Shown: piece by piece, positions 43,960 through 53,260 of the stretch | Layout of the letters: each line of letters begins with the position of its first letter | Numbering within the stretch: the first letter of the stretch is position 1 | Assembly (NCBI GenBank): GCA_900315925.1 | Contig: ONAV01000004.1 | Coordinates: 28,653-92,652 of the forward strand | Reading direction: 5' to 3' | From: an uncultured Selenomonadales bacterium | GTDB lineage: Bacteria > Bacillota > Negativicutes > Acidaminococcales > Acidaminococcaceae | Length of the DNA stretch: 64,000 nt | Translations under genes and position numbers: made by a program | Notes under the pieces: model-generated | What the model was told of the DNA's origin: nothing | What the model saw: only the letters and a program-made list of their open reading frames with translations | The model's database searches: none

Positions 43960-45528
43960 TCACTCACGCATTACAGCAAACTGCATCAGCGTGTTAATAC
44001 CAAGAATCAGCAGCGAAACAACAGCAGTACATTCCAACATCATAATCGCTTCAAATTGGGTAATCATTAACGCAATTGGTTTATTGGATACGTTACTCAG
44101 GAACGATACTGCTGAAATCGTCATCATAGAGTTAACAAACAGGTATACTGCCATTTTCTTTAATGTCGGGATAACCTGCGGAATAATAACGTTGATAATC
44201 AGGTTTAATCTCGTTACTCCCAAAATCATTCCAACATCTTCCAGGTTACGGTTCATTTTATTTAACGTGTTATACATCATCAAATATGGAGATGCAAAAA
44301 AGTGAACCATATTCACCAGGATCAGAATCGCCAGTGTTCCGTAAATCCAGCTTCCATTAAAAAATAAAACGTATGACAGACCCAAAACAATTCCGGGAAT
44401 TGCCAGCGAGGTTATAGACATCAAATGTAAAAAATAAGAAGATTTCGTTTTCGCTCTCGCAGATAAGTACGCAGTAGAAAAAGCTCCCATCGTACCAACA
44501 CCTGCAGCAGCAAACGCAATCAGCAGAGAATTGATAAGATAATGCAAACCGCCCATTTCGATTGTTCGTTGAACATGGTTGACACTAAATGATAGATCCA
44601 TAGGATATTTTGTTACAAAAGATAAGAATGCAAAAGTGAGAAGAGGAAGTAATACAAATACTGAAATAACACTCAGGAATAAGTAACTGAAAAAATCTCT
44701 CTTTTTGTTTTTTCTGATACAAAACGGGGTCTTTATAAAACTGGCAGTAGCCTCCGACCGGTTTAAATAATCCACAACGAAAGCAATTAAAGCCGGTATC
44801 AGCAATACCGCACCGATAACGCTGCCTTTGGCAAAGTCAAGCAAACCAATTACATCTTCATACATCATAACCGGCAACGTCTTAACATGACCGCCAACCA
44901 TTAAGGGTACGCCGTAATCTGTAATAATCATTGTAAAAACAGCAAAAGCAATAGAGATTAACGGTTTTCGTAAATAAGGCAGTGTCAAGTCTTTAAACTG
45001 ATGAAACTTATTAATACCCAATGTTTCTGCCACATCATAGGGAAGCGCATCCTCATACTTTAAAATATCATAGAACATAAGAAATGAAACCGGAAGCGAA
45101 TACATAACAGAACCAAGAATAATCCCAAGACCGCCATAAATGTTAAATTGTAATCCCAGTAAATTGGTCAGAATACCGTTAGCTCCCAGTAAAATAACCA
45201 AACCAGTTCCATGAGAAATGGAAGGTATCAACATAGGAAGTGTTAAAATTGCAATAAAGATTTTTTTCAATTTTATATTAGACCGGTTCACACACCATGC
45301 CGCAAGTCCGCCTAACAAGATTGACAATAAGGCGGAACAACAGGAATACAAAACTGAATTGTATGCTGCTGACCTGAATGCCTTGTTAGAAAAAACAGAC
45401 TTAAGATGCACTGTATCTATAGTTAAAAACATGGAAAGCAATGGCGCAATGACTGCAAAACAAAAAAAACAGCCCAACAATAGCTGCAGCCAGCTCAATC
45501 TGTTTTTCAAGCCAAAACCTCCATTCAC
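43960..45528 (-). CDS. ABC importer permease, two domains fused
   Basis: 522 residues with about twelve membrane helices in two homologous halves, as in iron FbpB and phosphonate-type permeases. Each half has an EAA-like loop: DVAETLGINKFHQFKDLTLP in the first and LEDVGMILGVTRLNLIINV in the second. It lies eight bases before the binding-protein gene. Confidence 0.88.
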   Translation of the reverse strand: MNGGFGLKNRLSWLQLLLGCFFCFAVIAPLLSMFLTIDTVHLKSVFSNKAFRSAAYNSVLYSCCSALLSILLGGLAAWCVNRSNIKLKKIFIAILTLPMLIPSISHGTGLVILLGANGILTNLLGLQFNIYGGLGIILGSVMYSLPVSFLMFYDILKYEDALPYDVAETLGINKFHQFKDLTLPYLRKPLISIAFAVFTMIITDYGVPLMVGGHVKTLPVMMYEDVIGLLDFAKGSVIGAVLLIPALIAFVVDYLNRSEATASFIKTPFCIRKNKKRDFFSYLFLSVISVFVLLPLLTFAFLSFVTKYPMDLSFSVNHVQRTIEMGGLHYLINSLLIAFAAAGVGTMGAFSTAYLSARAKTKSSYFLHLMSITSLAIPGIVLGLSYVLFFNGSWIYGTLAILILVNMVHFFASPYLMMYNTLNKMNRNLEDVGMILGVTRLNLIINVIIPQVIPTLKKMAVYLFVNSMMTISAVSFLSNVSNKPIALMITQFEAIMMLECTAVVSLLILGINTLMQFAVMRE

Positions 45529-45584
45529 AGATTCTGATTACACTTTACCTTATATCGCTATAATCGAAAAATACTATAACCGTA

Positions 45585-46352
45585 TTAACAGTCAAGATGC
45601 TTTAATAATGAATCTATCTTCAAGCGAAGATTCTTTCCAACAAATTGTGCTACATATTCATCTGCCGGAAAATGAATCAGGTTTGCCGGCGTATCAATCT
45701 GATGAATCTTTCCCTTTCCCATGACCATGATGCGGTCTGACATAGCAAACGCTTCTTCCTGGTCATGAGTAATATAAATCATGGTATTTTTGTATTTGTT
45801 TTGTAATTCTTTTAGTTCTTTACGGAGTATCAAACGCGTTTCAACATCTAAGGCCGACATGGGTTCATCAAACAGTATAATGTCTGGGTTCACAGCTAGT
45901 GTTCTTGCAATGGCTACCCGCTGTTGCTGCCCACCCGAAAGATTCACAGGTTTTTTGTCTGCATGTTCCGTCAGATTCATCTGTGATAACAAGTCATTAA
46001 CAATCTGTTTGGAACGTGTTTTATATTTAGGATTAAACTTTAACGCGTATTCAATGTTTTCAAAAGCAGTCATGTTTTCAAACAGGGCATAATTTTGGAA
46101 TACAATACCCATACCGCGTTTTGAAGGATGACATTGGGTAATGTCTTGTCCACATTTTAGAATTTTACCTGAATCAGGAATCAATAATCCAATAAGTAAC
46201 CTCAGAATCGTTGTTTTTCCACAACCGGAAGGACCTAAAATAGATAAGAATTCTCCTTCTTTAACATCAAAACTGATGTTGTGAAGGATTTGTTTTTGTT
46301 CAATACTATAGTTTAGATTTTCAATTTGTAAAATACTTGTGTTTCCGTTCAT
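45585..46352 (-). CDS. ABC importer ATPase
   Basis: About 255 residues. Walker A GPSGCGKTT, Q-loop VFQNYALF, signature LSGGQQQRVAIARTLA, Walker B IILFDEPMSALD and the switch histidine in YITHDQEEAF. It resembles the PotA/FbpC class but lacks their C-terminal TOBE extension. The start is uncertain: ATG at 46352 or TTG at 46388, both with poor ribosome binding sites. First gene of the importer operon. Confidence 0.88.
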   Translation of the reverse strand: MNGNTSILQIENLNYSIEQKQILHNISFDVKEGEFLSILGPSGCGKTTILRLLIGLLIPDSGKILKCGQDITQCHPSKRGMGIVFQNYALFENMTAFENIEYALKFNPKYKTRSKQIVNDLLSQMNLTEHADKKPVNLSGGQQQRVAIARTLAVNPDIILFDEPMSALDVETRLILRKELKELQNKYKNTMIYITHDQEEAFAMSDRIMVMGKGKIHQIDTPANLIHFPADEYVAQFVGKNLRLKIDSLLKHLDC

Positions 46353-46388
46353 TCCTTGTACCAATGTAATTATTCTTTCGTTCAGCAA

Positions 46389-46700
46389 ATCTGTTTGTTC
46401 AATTTAATTAATAATATATCATTTTTTGAAACAAATCAAGTTGTTTCTTCTTTTTTACAAAAGACTTGTAAAAATAGAAAAAGCAAGATAATAAAGCCCT
46501 TCTTATTATAAATGGATGACTTAATTCAGCGTATTAAATATATTCTTAATTAAATTCGTAATTATTTTCTTGAACATCATTATTTATCTATTGTTTTATT
46601 TAAGGAATTGAGTTAGAATTAGTTTAGTTGTTAAATGTTGTTATGAATTCCTTTTATAAAACTTACAATTAGAACAACGAAACAAAAGGGAGCTAACAAA
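46389..46700. promoter_or_regulatory. Divergent control region, importer versus HTH-LicC gene
   Basis: An AT-rich 312-base stretch. On the plus strand TTGAGT, 17 bases, TTAAAT may be a promoter for the gene at 46701. The arms AAGGAATT (46602-46609) and AATTCCTT (46646-46653) bracket it. No clear minus-strand promoter was picked out. The HTH domain of the gene at 46701 is a candidate regulator. Confidence 0.4.
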
Positions 46701-47594
46701 ATGCAAAATTTAAGCAGAAAACAATTTGAGATTTTAGAAGCACTGGCAACAAGTAAAACAGCATTAACACAGCGCCAAATGGAAGATAAAGTAAATTATT
46801 CACTAGGAACTATTAACCGTACTTTAAAAGAACTCAATAGTTCAGGTTTTGTTGTTAACGGAATGATTACCGAAAAAGGCTTTGAAGCATTAGAACCTTA
46901 CCGCGCTAAGCGCGCCATATTTATTGCTGCCGGTTTTGGCAGTCGTATGGTGCCGATTACCTTGAATACGCCTAAACCTTTGGTTCGTGTACACGGAAAA
47001 CGAATTATTGATGGCTTAATTGATGCCTGCTTACAAGCAGATATCAATGAGATTTATATCGTGCGCGGATATTTGGCTGAACAATTCGACCAACTGTTAT
47101 ATAAATACCCTATGATAAAATTTCTAGAAAATCCTGTGTATAATGAAGCGAATAATATTGCATCTTCCATGTGCGCACGTTACTTATTATCTAACGCATA
47201 TGTACTGGAAGCAGATTTTTTATTATATAATCCAAAGATTATTAAAAAATATCACTATGCTTCTGATTTTTTAGGTATAAAAAAAGAACGCACCGATGAC
47301 TGGTGCTTTGAAGTTAAAAATGGGATTATTGTAGATGAAAAAGTGGGTGGTATCAACTGCTGGCAAATGGTTGGTATTTCCTACTGGAATGAAGAAGATG
47401 GGCATAAGCTTTGTAACGATATAAAAGAAACCTATGAACAGCCCGGTGGCAAAGAACGTTATTGGGAACAAGCTCCTTTAGTTTTTTGTAAAAAGAATTA
47501 TAAAGTTGAAATAAGAGAATGTTTTGAGGAAGATCTCGTTGAGATTGATACATTCCGTGAATTAAAAGCTATTGATAAAATATATGATGTTTAG
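46701..47594 (+). CDS. Winged-helix domain fused to LicC-like cytidylyltransferase
   Basis: 297 residues. Residues 1-65 are a MarR-like winged helix (LTQRQMEDKVNYSLGTINRTL). From residue 70 comes a nucleotidyltransferase: FIAAGFGSRMVPITLNTPKPL, INEIYIVRGYLAEQF, NEANNIASS, VLEADFLL and GISYWNEEDG. These are the landmarks of LicC, the phosphocholine cytidylyltransferase, and of related phosphoethanolamine or aminoethylphosphonate enzymes. The product would be a CDP-linked headgroup for surface decoration. GGGAG precedes the ATG. The fused regulator could couple headgroup activation to expression of the divergent importer. Confidence 0.8.
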   Translation: MQNLSRKQFEILEALATSKTALTQRQMEDKVNYSLGTINRTLKELNSSGFVVNGMITEKGFEALEPYRAKRAIFIAAGFGSRMVPITLNTPKPLVRVHGKRIIDGLIDACLQADINEIYIVRGYLAEQFDQLLYKYPMIKFLENPVYNEANNIASSMCARYLLSNAYVLEADFLLYNPKIIKKYHYASDFLGIKKERTDDWCFEVKNGIIVDEKVGGINCWQMVGISYWNEEDGHKLCNDIKETYEQPGGKERYWEQAPLVFCKKNYKVEIRECFEEDLVEIDTFRELKAIDKIYDV

Positions 47595-47810
47595 GTAACA
47601 GAAAACACTGTTAAACAGTACCCTGGTCGTTAAAACGACCAACCTCGAAGCGCAAACCCGCATGAATAGTGAGGTTAAGGCGCCCAACCTCTCAATATAT
47701 AAAGGTAAAGTCTTTATTGGAAGCTTAGGCTGTAGAAATGACTGTTTGTCAGTGCATTTCAACTGCCAGAAGAGGCGTGGCTCAGGGTTTCCCCCGCCGG
47801 AGGCGTATGG
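47595..47810. other. Intergenic stretch with several hairpins, possible element end
   Basis: Holds GGTCGTTAAAACGACC, a 7-base-arm hairpin, then GAAATGACTG...CAGTGCATTTC, and repeated CCAACCTC words. The composition changes to GC-rich near 47780. It resembles the structured end of an IS200/IS605-type element, but no transposase part is visible. No gene is called. Confidence 0.3.
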
Positions 47811-47854
47811 ACATAAAAATGCAGCCTGCAGGTTTTTCTCTGCCTGCAGGCTGC
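47811..47854 (-). terminator. Terminator of the liv operon
   Basis: Perfect 12-base arms GCAGCCTGCAGG and CCTGCAGGCTGC followed on the minus strand by ATTTTTATG, 16 bases after the livF stop. Confidence 0.9.
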
Positions 47855-47869
47855 ACTTACTTTTACTGT

Positions 47870-48575
47870 TTACTTTTTCTTTTTCCCCAAATACGCCTCT
47901 TTAATCTCTTCGTTTTCCAGCAGTTCCCTGCCGCTGCCCTCCATCTTGATGCGTCCCGTTTCCAGCACGTAAGCGTGGTGGGCCACCTTCAACGCCATGT
48001 TGGCGTTCTGTTCTACCAGCAGCACTGTGGTGCCGCTTTCGTTGATGCGCCGGATGATGTTGAAGATTTCTTTGATGACCAGAGGCGCCAGCCCTAAGGA
48101 GGGCTCATCCATCATGATCAGTTTGGGGCGGCACATCAAGGCGCGTCCCAGAGCCAGCATCTGCTGCTCGCCGCCGGACAGGGTGCCGGCCATCTGCCAG
48201 TTCCGTTCCTCCAGCCGGGGGAAAAGTTCGTAGATACGTTGGATGTCCTTTAGGATACCGTCTTCATCTTTGCGCAGGTAAGCGCCGATGCGCAGGTTCT
48301 CCAGCACGGTGAGGTTGGGGAACACCCGCCGCCCTTCCGGTACTAACGTAATGCCCCGTGTCACGATGTGCTGACTGTTCAGGCCTTTTAAGTTTTCTTC
48401 ATTGTATTCCACAGAACCGCTCCGGGGTTTCTCCAGCCCCATGATGGTGCGCAGCAGGGTGCTCTTCCCCGCCCCGTTGGCGCCGATCAGGGTGACGATC
48501 TGTCCTTCGGGTACGTCTATGGAGATGCCTTTCAGGGCTTCAATGCCGCCGTAGGCCACAACCAGGTCTCTGACT

Positions 48576-48589
<14 letters not shown>
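47870..48589 (-). CDS. livF: LivF branched-chain amino acid ABC ATPase
   Basis: 239 residues. Walker A GANGAGKST, signature LSGGEQQMLALGRAL, Walker B LIMMDEPSLGLAP and VLLVEQNANMAL, the last being the LivF hallmark. It powers import of leucine, isoleucine, valine or related amino acids. It overlaps livG by 14 bases at the end of the operon. Confidence 0.95.
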
Positions 48590-49363
<774 letters not shown>

Positions 49364-49367
<4 letters not shown>

Positions 49368-50437
49368 TTACCCTGCACCCCCTTTTTACGGAAGCCTGCC
49401 AGCGGGTGCTTCACAAAGTGAATTATTTTTTCCCAGGTGAGTTCGTTGGTGCCCATGATGCCATGGCGCCAGAACAGCACGCAGATCATCAGCAGGATGG
49501 AGAACACCACCATGCGCAGGCCCGGACGGAACAGGGGGATGGCGACTCCCATCAGCTCCAGCGGTTCGTCAAAGACGCGCAGGTATTCCAGCCCTGCCGT
49601 AACGATGATGGCGCCGAACATGCTGCCGGTAACGGAGCCCATGCCCCCCAGCACGATGATCAGCAGGAAGTTGTAGGTTAAGGTAAACAAGAAGTTTTTG
49701 GGATCTACCGTACCCAGCAGGGCGCCGTAGAGGCCGCCGCCGATGCCGGCGAAGAAAGCGCTGACCATAAAGGCCAGGTTTTTGTGGTAGAACAGGTTGA
49801 TGCCCATGGCTTCCGCCGCAATCTCATCTTCCCGGATGGCTTTGAAGGCACGGCCGTAGGAAGAGTTCAGCAGCAGTGTGATGAGCACATAGGAAATGGC
49901 CGTAGCCAGGAAAATGTACCGCACATCGTTCAGGGGTGGGATATTCTTGATGCCCAGGGCCCCGTTGGTGATGCTGGTGGCGTTGGTGATGATGATGCGG
50001 ATGATCTCCGAGAAGCCTAAGGTAGCAATGGCCAGATAGTCGCCCCGGAGCCGCAGTACCGGCGTACCGATGAGACCGGCTATGCCGGCGGCCAGCACAC
50101 CGCCCAAAATCAGCGCCATCCACAGAGGCATGTACACGTTGACTAGATGGGGGTTCATGGGGATGGCATAGAACACGTCCGCCCGGAGTTCCACCGGTAC
50201 GGTGAAGATGCCCACCATGTAGGCCCCGATGGCCATGAAGCCCGCCTGCCCTAAGGAGAACTGTCCGGCAAAGCCGTTGGTCACGTTCATGGACAGACCG
50301 ATAATGGCGTAGATGAGACACAGGTTCACGATACGCCGGATATAAGAATCTACTTCTGCCTGCACAAAGCACGCCAGGCCGAACAAAACGACCAGAGCGG
50401 CAAGGGTGAGCATGATGTTTCGTTTATTATGATTCAT
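49364..50437 (-). CDS. livM: LivM branched-chain amino acid permease
   Basis: 357 residues, about ten helices. The GLSMNVTNGFAGQFSLGQAGFMAIGAY and YGRAFKAIREDEIAAEAMGIN segments are characteristic of LivM. It pairs with LivH two bases upstream. The cytoplasmic C-terminal tail is basic. Confidence 0.95.
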
Positions 50438-50439
50438 GA

Positions 50440-51360
50440 TTACACCTTCTCTGTCGTTTTTTCGCCTAATAAACCGGTGGGTTTATAGAATAAGATCAAA
50501 ATCAGCACAATGAAGGCAAAGGCGTCCCGGTAGCCGGAGAACTGGGGGAAGAAGGCTACGATCAGGATTTCGCCCATACCCAGGATGAAGCCGCCGATCA
50601 CGGCGCCTTTGATATTACCGATGCCGCCTACCACTGCCGCAATGAAGCATTTCAGGCCCGGCATAACACCCAGATACGGCGTGATACCGGGATAACGGAT
50701 GCCCCACATGATGGCGCCGACGGCTGCCAGGGCGGAGCCGATGGCAAAGGTAATGGAAATAATGTTGTCGATGTTGACACCCATGACCCGGGCGATTTCA
50801 TAGTCCTTGGACACTGCCCGCATGGCCATACCGGTCTTGGTATGGTTGACAATGTGCAGCAGGATGCACAGGCATATTACCGTTACTACAGGAATGAACA
50901 GGCAGATGGCCTGGATCTTTATGCTGCCCACAGTGATGATACTGGACAGGAACGGAATCTCCGGGAAATTCATGGGACGGCCACTGAAAATATAGTTAGC
51001 CAGATTTTCCAGCAGGAAGGAAGCGCCGATAGCGGAAATCAGTACAGAATTCTTTGGCGCATCCCGCAGCGGACGGTAGGCTGAGCGTTCTATGGTTACA
51101 CCCAACAATGCTGTGGCGATGATGGTGCCGATAAAGGTCAGGTACCAGGGAATGTGGAAGGCCGTGATGCCGAAAAAGGCAAAATAACAGGCCATCATGA
51201 CGATATCCGCGTGGGCGAAGTTGATCATCAGCAGTATGCCGTACACCATGGTGTAGCCGATGGCGATGAGGGCGTACAGACTGCCCAGGGAAATACCGTT
51301 GACCATATGCTGGGCAAAGCTTGCCGCAGTCATATTGGCTATCGCTTGAAAAAGCTCCAT
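50440..51360 (-). CDS. livH: LivH branched-chain amino acid permease
   Basis: 306 residues, about eight helices, with GISLGSLYALIAIGYTMVYG, INFAHADIVM and MRAVSKDYEIARVMGVN typical of LivH. It begins the membrane and ATPase part of the operon, downstream of the hairpin at 51442-51478. Confidence 0.95.
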   Translation of the reverse strand: MELFQAIANMTAASFAQHMVNGISLGSLYALIAIGYTMVYGILLMINFAHADIVMMACYFAFFGITAFHIPWYLTFIGTIIATALLGVTIERSAYRPLRDAPKNSVLISAIGASFLLENLANYIFSGRPMNFPEIPFLSSIITVGSIKIQAICLFIPVVTVICLCILLHIVNHTKTGMAMRAVSKDYEIARVMGVNIDNIISITFAIGSALAAVGAIMWGIRYPGITPYLGVMPGLKCFIAAVVGGIGNIKGAVIGGFILGMGEILIVAFFPQFSGYRDAFAFIVLILILFYKPTGLLGEKTTEKV

Positions 51361-51441
51361 GTGTTACACCTCAGATAAAAGGATACGCCGGTTCATCTGC
51401 CTGCCAGAGAGCATCGTACAGGCACAGGGAACCGGTATACC

Positions 51442-51478
51442 TAAAAATACCTGCTTCCCCCGCAGGGAGGGAAGCAGG
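51442..51478 (-). terminator. Partial terminator between livK and livHMGF
   Basis: CCTGCTTCCC and GGGAAGCAGG form a ten-pair stem followed on the minus strand by TATTTTTAGG. As in other ABC operons it would allow more binding protein than permease. Confidence 0.8.
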
Positions 51479-51521
51479 GCATAAACGGGAATTAAACTAT
51501 TGGGTTAGTAAGCAAAACCGA

Positions 51522-52715
51522 TTATTTGACTTTCAGATCTCCCGGGTTAACCATATCGATGTAGGTGAATTTGCCGTCTTTAACCGTTTTGATAACCGCA
51601 GACTTGATGGGGTCGCCGTCAGCATTCAGCGTGGTCTTGCCGGTGGTGGTTTCCAGATCTTTGGTAGAAGCGATGGCATCGCGGATATTCTTGCTGTCTT
51701 CTACGCCGGCAGCCTTCATGGCGTTCAGAGCGATCAGGTAAGAGTCATAAGCCAAAGCCGTCAGGCCGCCAGGCTGTTCACCCTTGTATTCTTTGGCATA
51801 AGCGTCCAGGAATGCCTTGGCTTCCGGAGTTGCAGCCTTGGTGCTGTCAAATGCGCTGGAGAAAGCTACGCCGTCCACGTCTTTGCCGCCTACGTTGACA
51901 AAGTCCTGGGTCTCCCAGGTGTCGCCGCCCATGAAGGGAACTTTGATACCCAGCTGACGGGCCTGTTTAACCAGCAGTGCGGATTCGGTGAAGTTGCCGG
52001 GTGCGAAAATGGCGTCCGGGTTCTTGGCTTTCAGGTTGGTGAGCTGTGCGGTGAAGTCTTTGTCGCCGGTCTGGTAGTTGGCGATATCAACCACGCTGCC
52101 GGGGCCAGCCAGTTTTTCAAAGGCTTCTTTGAAGAATTTGGCCAGGCCTACAGAGTAGTCATTGGAAACTTCCTGCACGATAGCCACTTTCTTGGCGCCT
52201 TTCTTGAAGGCGTAGTTAGCCATAACGGTGCCCTGGAACGGATCGATGAAGCAGGCGCGGAAGTAGTATTCGTTGCCTTTGGTAACCTGGGGGTTGGTGC
52301 AGCTGGTGCCGATGGCCGGAACCTTGCTGTCTTTTACGATGTTACCGGCTGCCATGGACAGGGAAGAACCGTAAGAACCCAGGATAACTTTAACTTTATC
52401 TTTTTCAATGAGACGGGCTACTACGTTGGCAGATTCTGCTTTATCGGATTTGTTGTCTGCAATGACCAGTTCAATCTTTTTGCCGTTGATTTCCGGATGC
52501 AGTTTGTTGGCCAGTTTGATACCGCGGAGTTCCAGTTCGCCGCCGGCTGCGTTATCGCCGGTCAGGGGCAGGAACACACCAACTTTTACAGCGCCGGCAG
52601 CTGCCGCCGGTTTTTTCTCGTCAGGTTTTTTCTTGTCTCCGCCGCCGCAACCTGCAACCAGGCTCAGGGCTACTGCGGAAGCTAACAATGCAGATACAAA
52701 TTTTTTCGTTTTCAT
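51522..52715 (-). CDS. livK: LivK-type branched-chain amino acid binding lipoprotein
   Basis: 397 residues. Lipobox LVAGCGGGD, then an Ala/Lys/Pro linker and a type I periplasmic binding fold (VKVGVFLPLTGDNAAGGELELRGIKLA, IGTSCTNPQVT, VSNDYSVGLAKFF). Lipid anchoring is common in Firmicutes. AGAAGGAG precedes the ATG. It is the first gene of the operon. Confidence 0.93.
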   Translation of the reverse strand: MKTKKFVSALLASAVALSLVAGCGGGDKKKPDEKKPAAAAGAVKVGVFLPLTGDNAAGGELELRGIKLANKLHPEINGKKIELVIADNKSDKAESANVVARLIEKDKVKVILGSYGSSLSMAAGNIVKDSKVPAIGTSCTNPQVTKGNEYYFRACFIDPFQGTVMANYAFKKGAKKVAIVQEVSNDYSVGLAKFFKEAFEKLAGPGSVVDIANYQTGDKDFTAQLTNLKAKNPDAIFAPGNFTESALLVKQARQLGIKVPFMGGDTWETQDFVNVGGKDVDGVAFSSAFDSTKAATPEAKAFLDAYAKEYKGEQPGGLTALAYDSYLIALNAMKAAGVEDSKNIRDAIASTKDLETTTGKTTLNADGDPIKSAVIKTVKDGKFTYIDMVNPGDLKVK

Positions 52716-52741
52716 AACTAAATCGCTCCTTCTTCTTTGTT

Positions 52742-52777
52742 GTTTTTAAGGAGACACTGAGAAATCAGCGTTTCCTT
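52742..52777 (-). repeat. 36-base palindromic leader element, family 3, copy b
   Basis: Matches 8121-8156 at 32 of 36 positions in the same orientation relative to its gene. It ends 26 bases before the livK start and can fold into a hairpin in the mRNA leader. Confidence 0.8.
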
Positions 52778-52903
52778 ACTTTTTGCAGAGTGCTGCGTTT
52801 TGGAAAAGGCAATGCTGTAAACCGTGAGGACATCACAGGGTACACTGACATTGTCTGTTGCCGCCACTTAAATAAAAAATGCACTCTCATTTGACATATG
52901 TGC

Positions 52904-52932
52904 ATTATAGCATTTTTGGACGCACAAGGCAA
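52904..52932 (-). promoter_or_regulatory. liv operon promoter
   Basis: On the minus strand TTGCCT (52927-52932), 17 bases, TATAAT (52904-52909) with an upstream TG. The leader is about 180 bases and holds the family 3 palindrome. From 52933 to 53139 I see nothing notable. Confidence 0.75.
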
Positions 52933-53139
52933 CACCGCAGAAAATGTAACAAAATCATTTTTATTTTTAAAATTTAGCAAACAATTGTGAAAGAAAGATA
53001 CAAGTCGTGTGTTTTACAGAAAGATATTTATTGTTTTAGTTCACTCGTAAAATACATTTCAGGGAACTCATTGTGGACATGTGCACCCCAGAAAAACAAA
53101 TCATTTTAATTTTTCATGGTAAAATTTATCTTTTTACGA

Positions 53140-53180
53140 AATAAAAGAAAAAACAACAGCAGGATATGTTTTCCCTGCTG
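53140..53180 (-). terminator. Terminator after metH
   Basis: CAGCAGG and CCTGCTG arms with a ten-base loop, followed on the minus strand by TTGTTTTTTC. It lies about 80 bases past the metH stop. Confidence 0.8.
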
Positions 53181-53260
53181 CTGTATTGCATGGGTTAAGA
53201 TAAAAATATTGGAAAAAACAAATGACCGGTGGAAACCTGTTTTAAAAATAAAGTTCTTTT

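Noticed and set aside
47595..47810. IS200/IS605-type element end or guide RNA
   Set aside because: Hairpins and GC shift are suggestive, but no tnpA or tnpB coding remains can be recognised, so no mobile element is called.
51321..52685. A 454-codon plus-strand open frame opposite livK
   Set aside because: It is the mirror of a well-conserved binding-protein gene, has no family features and reflects codon bias of livK.
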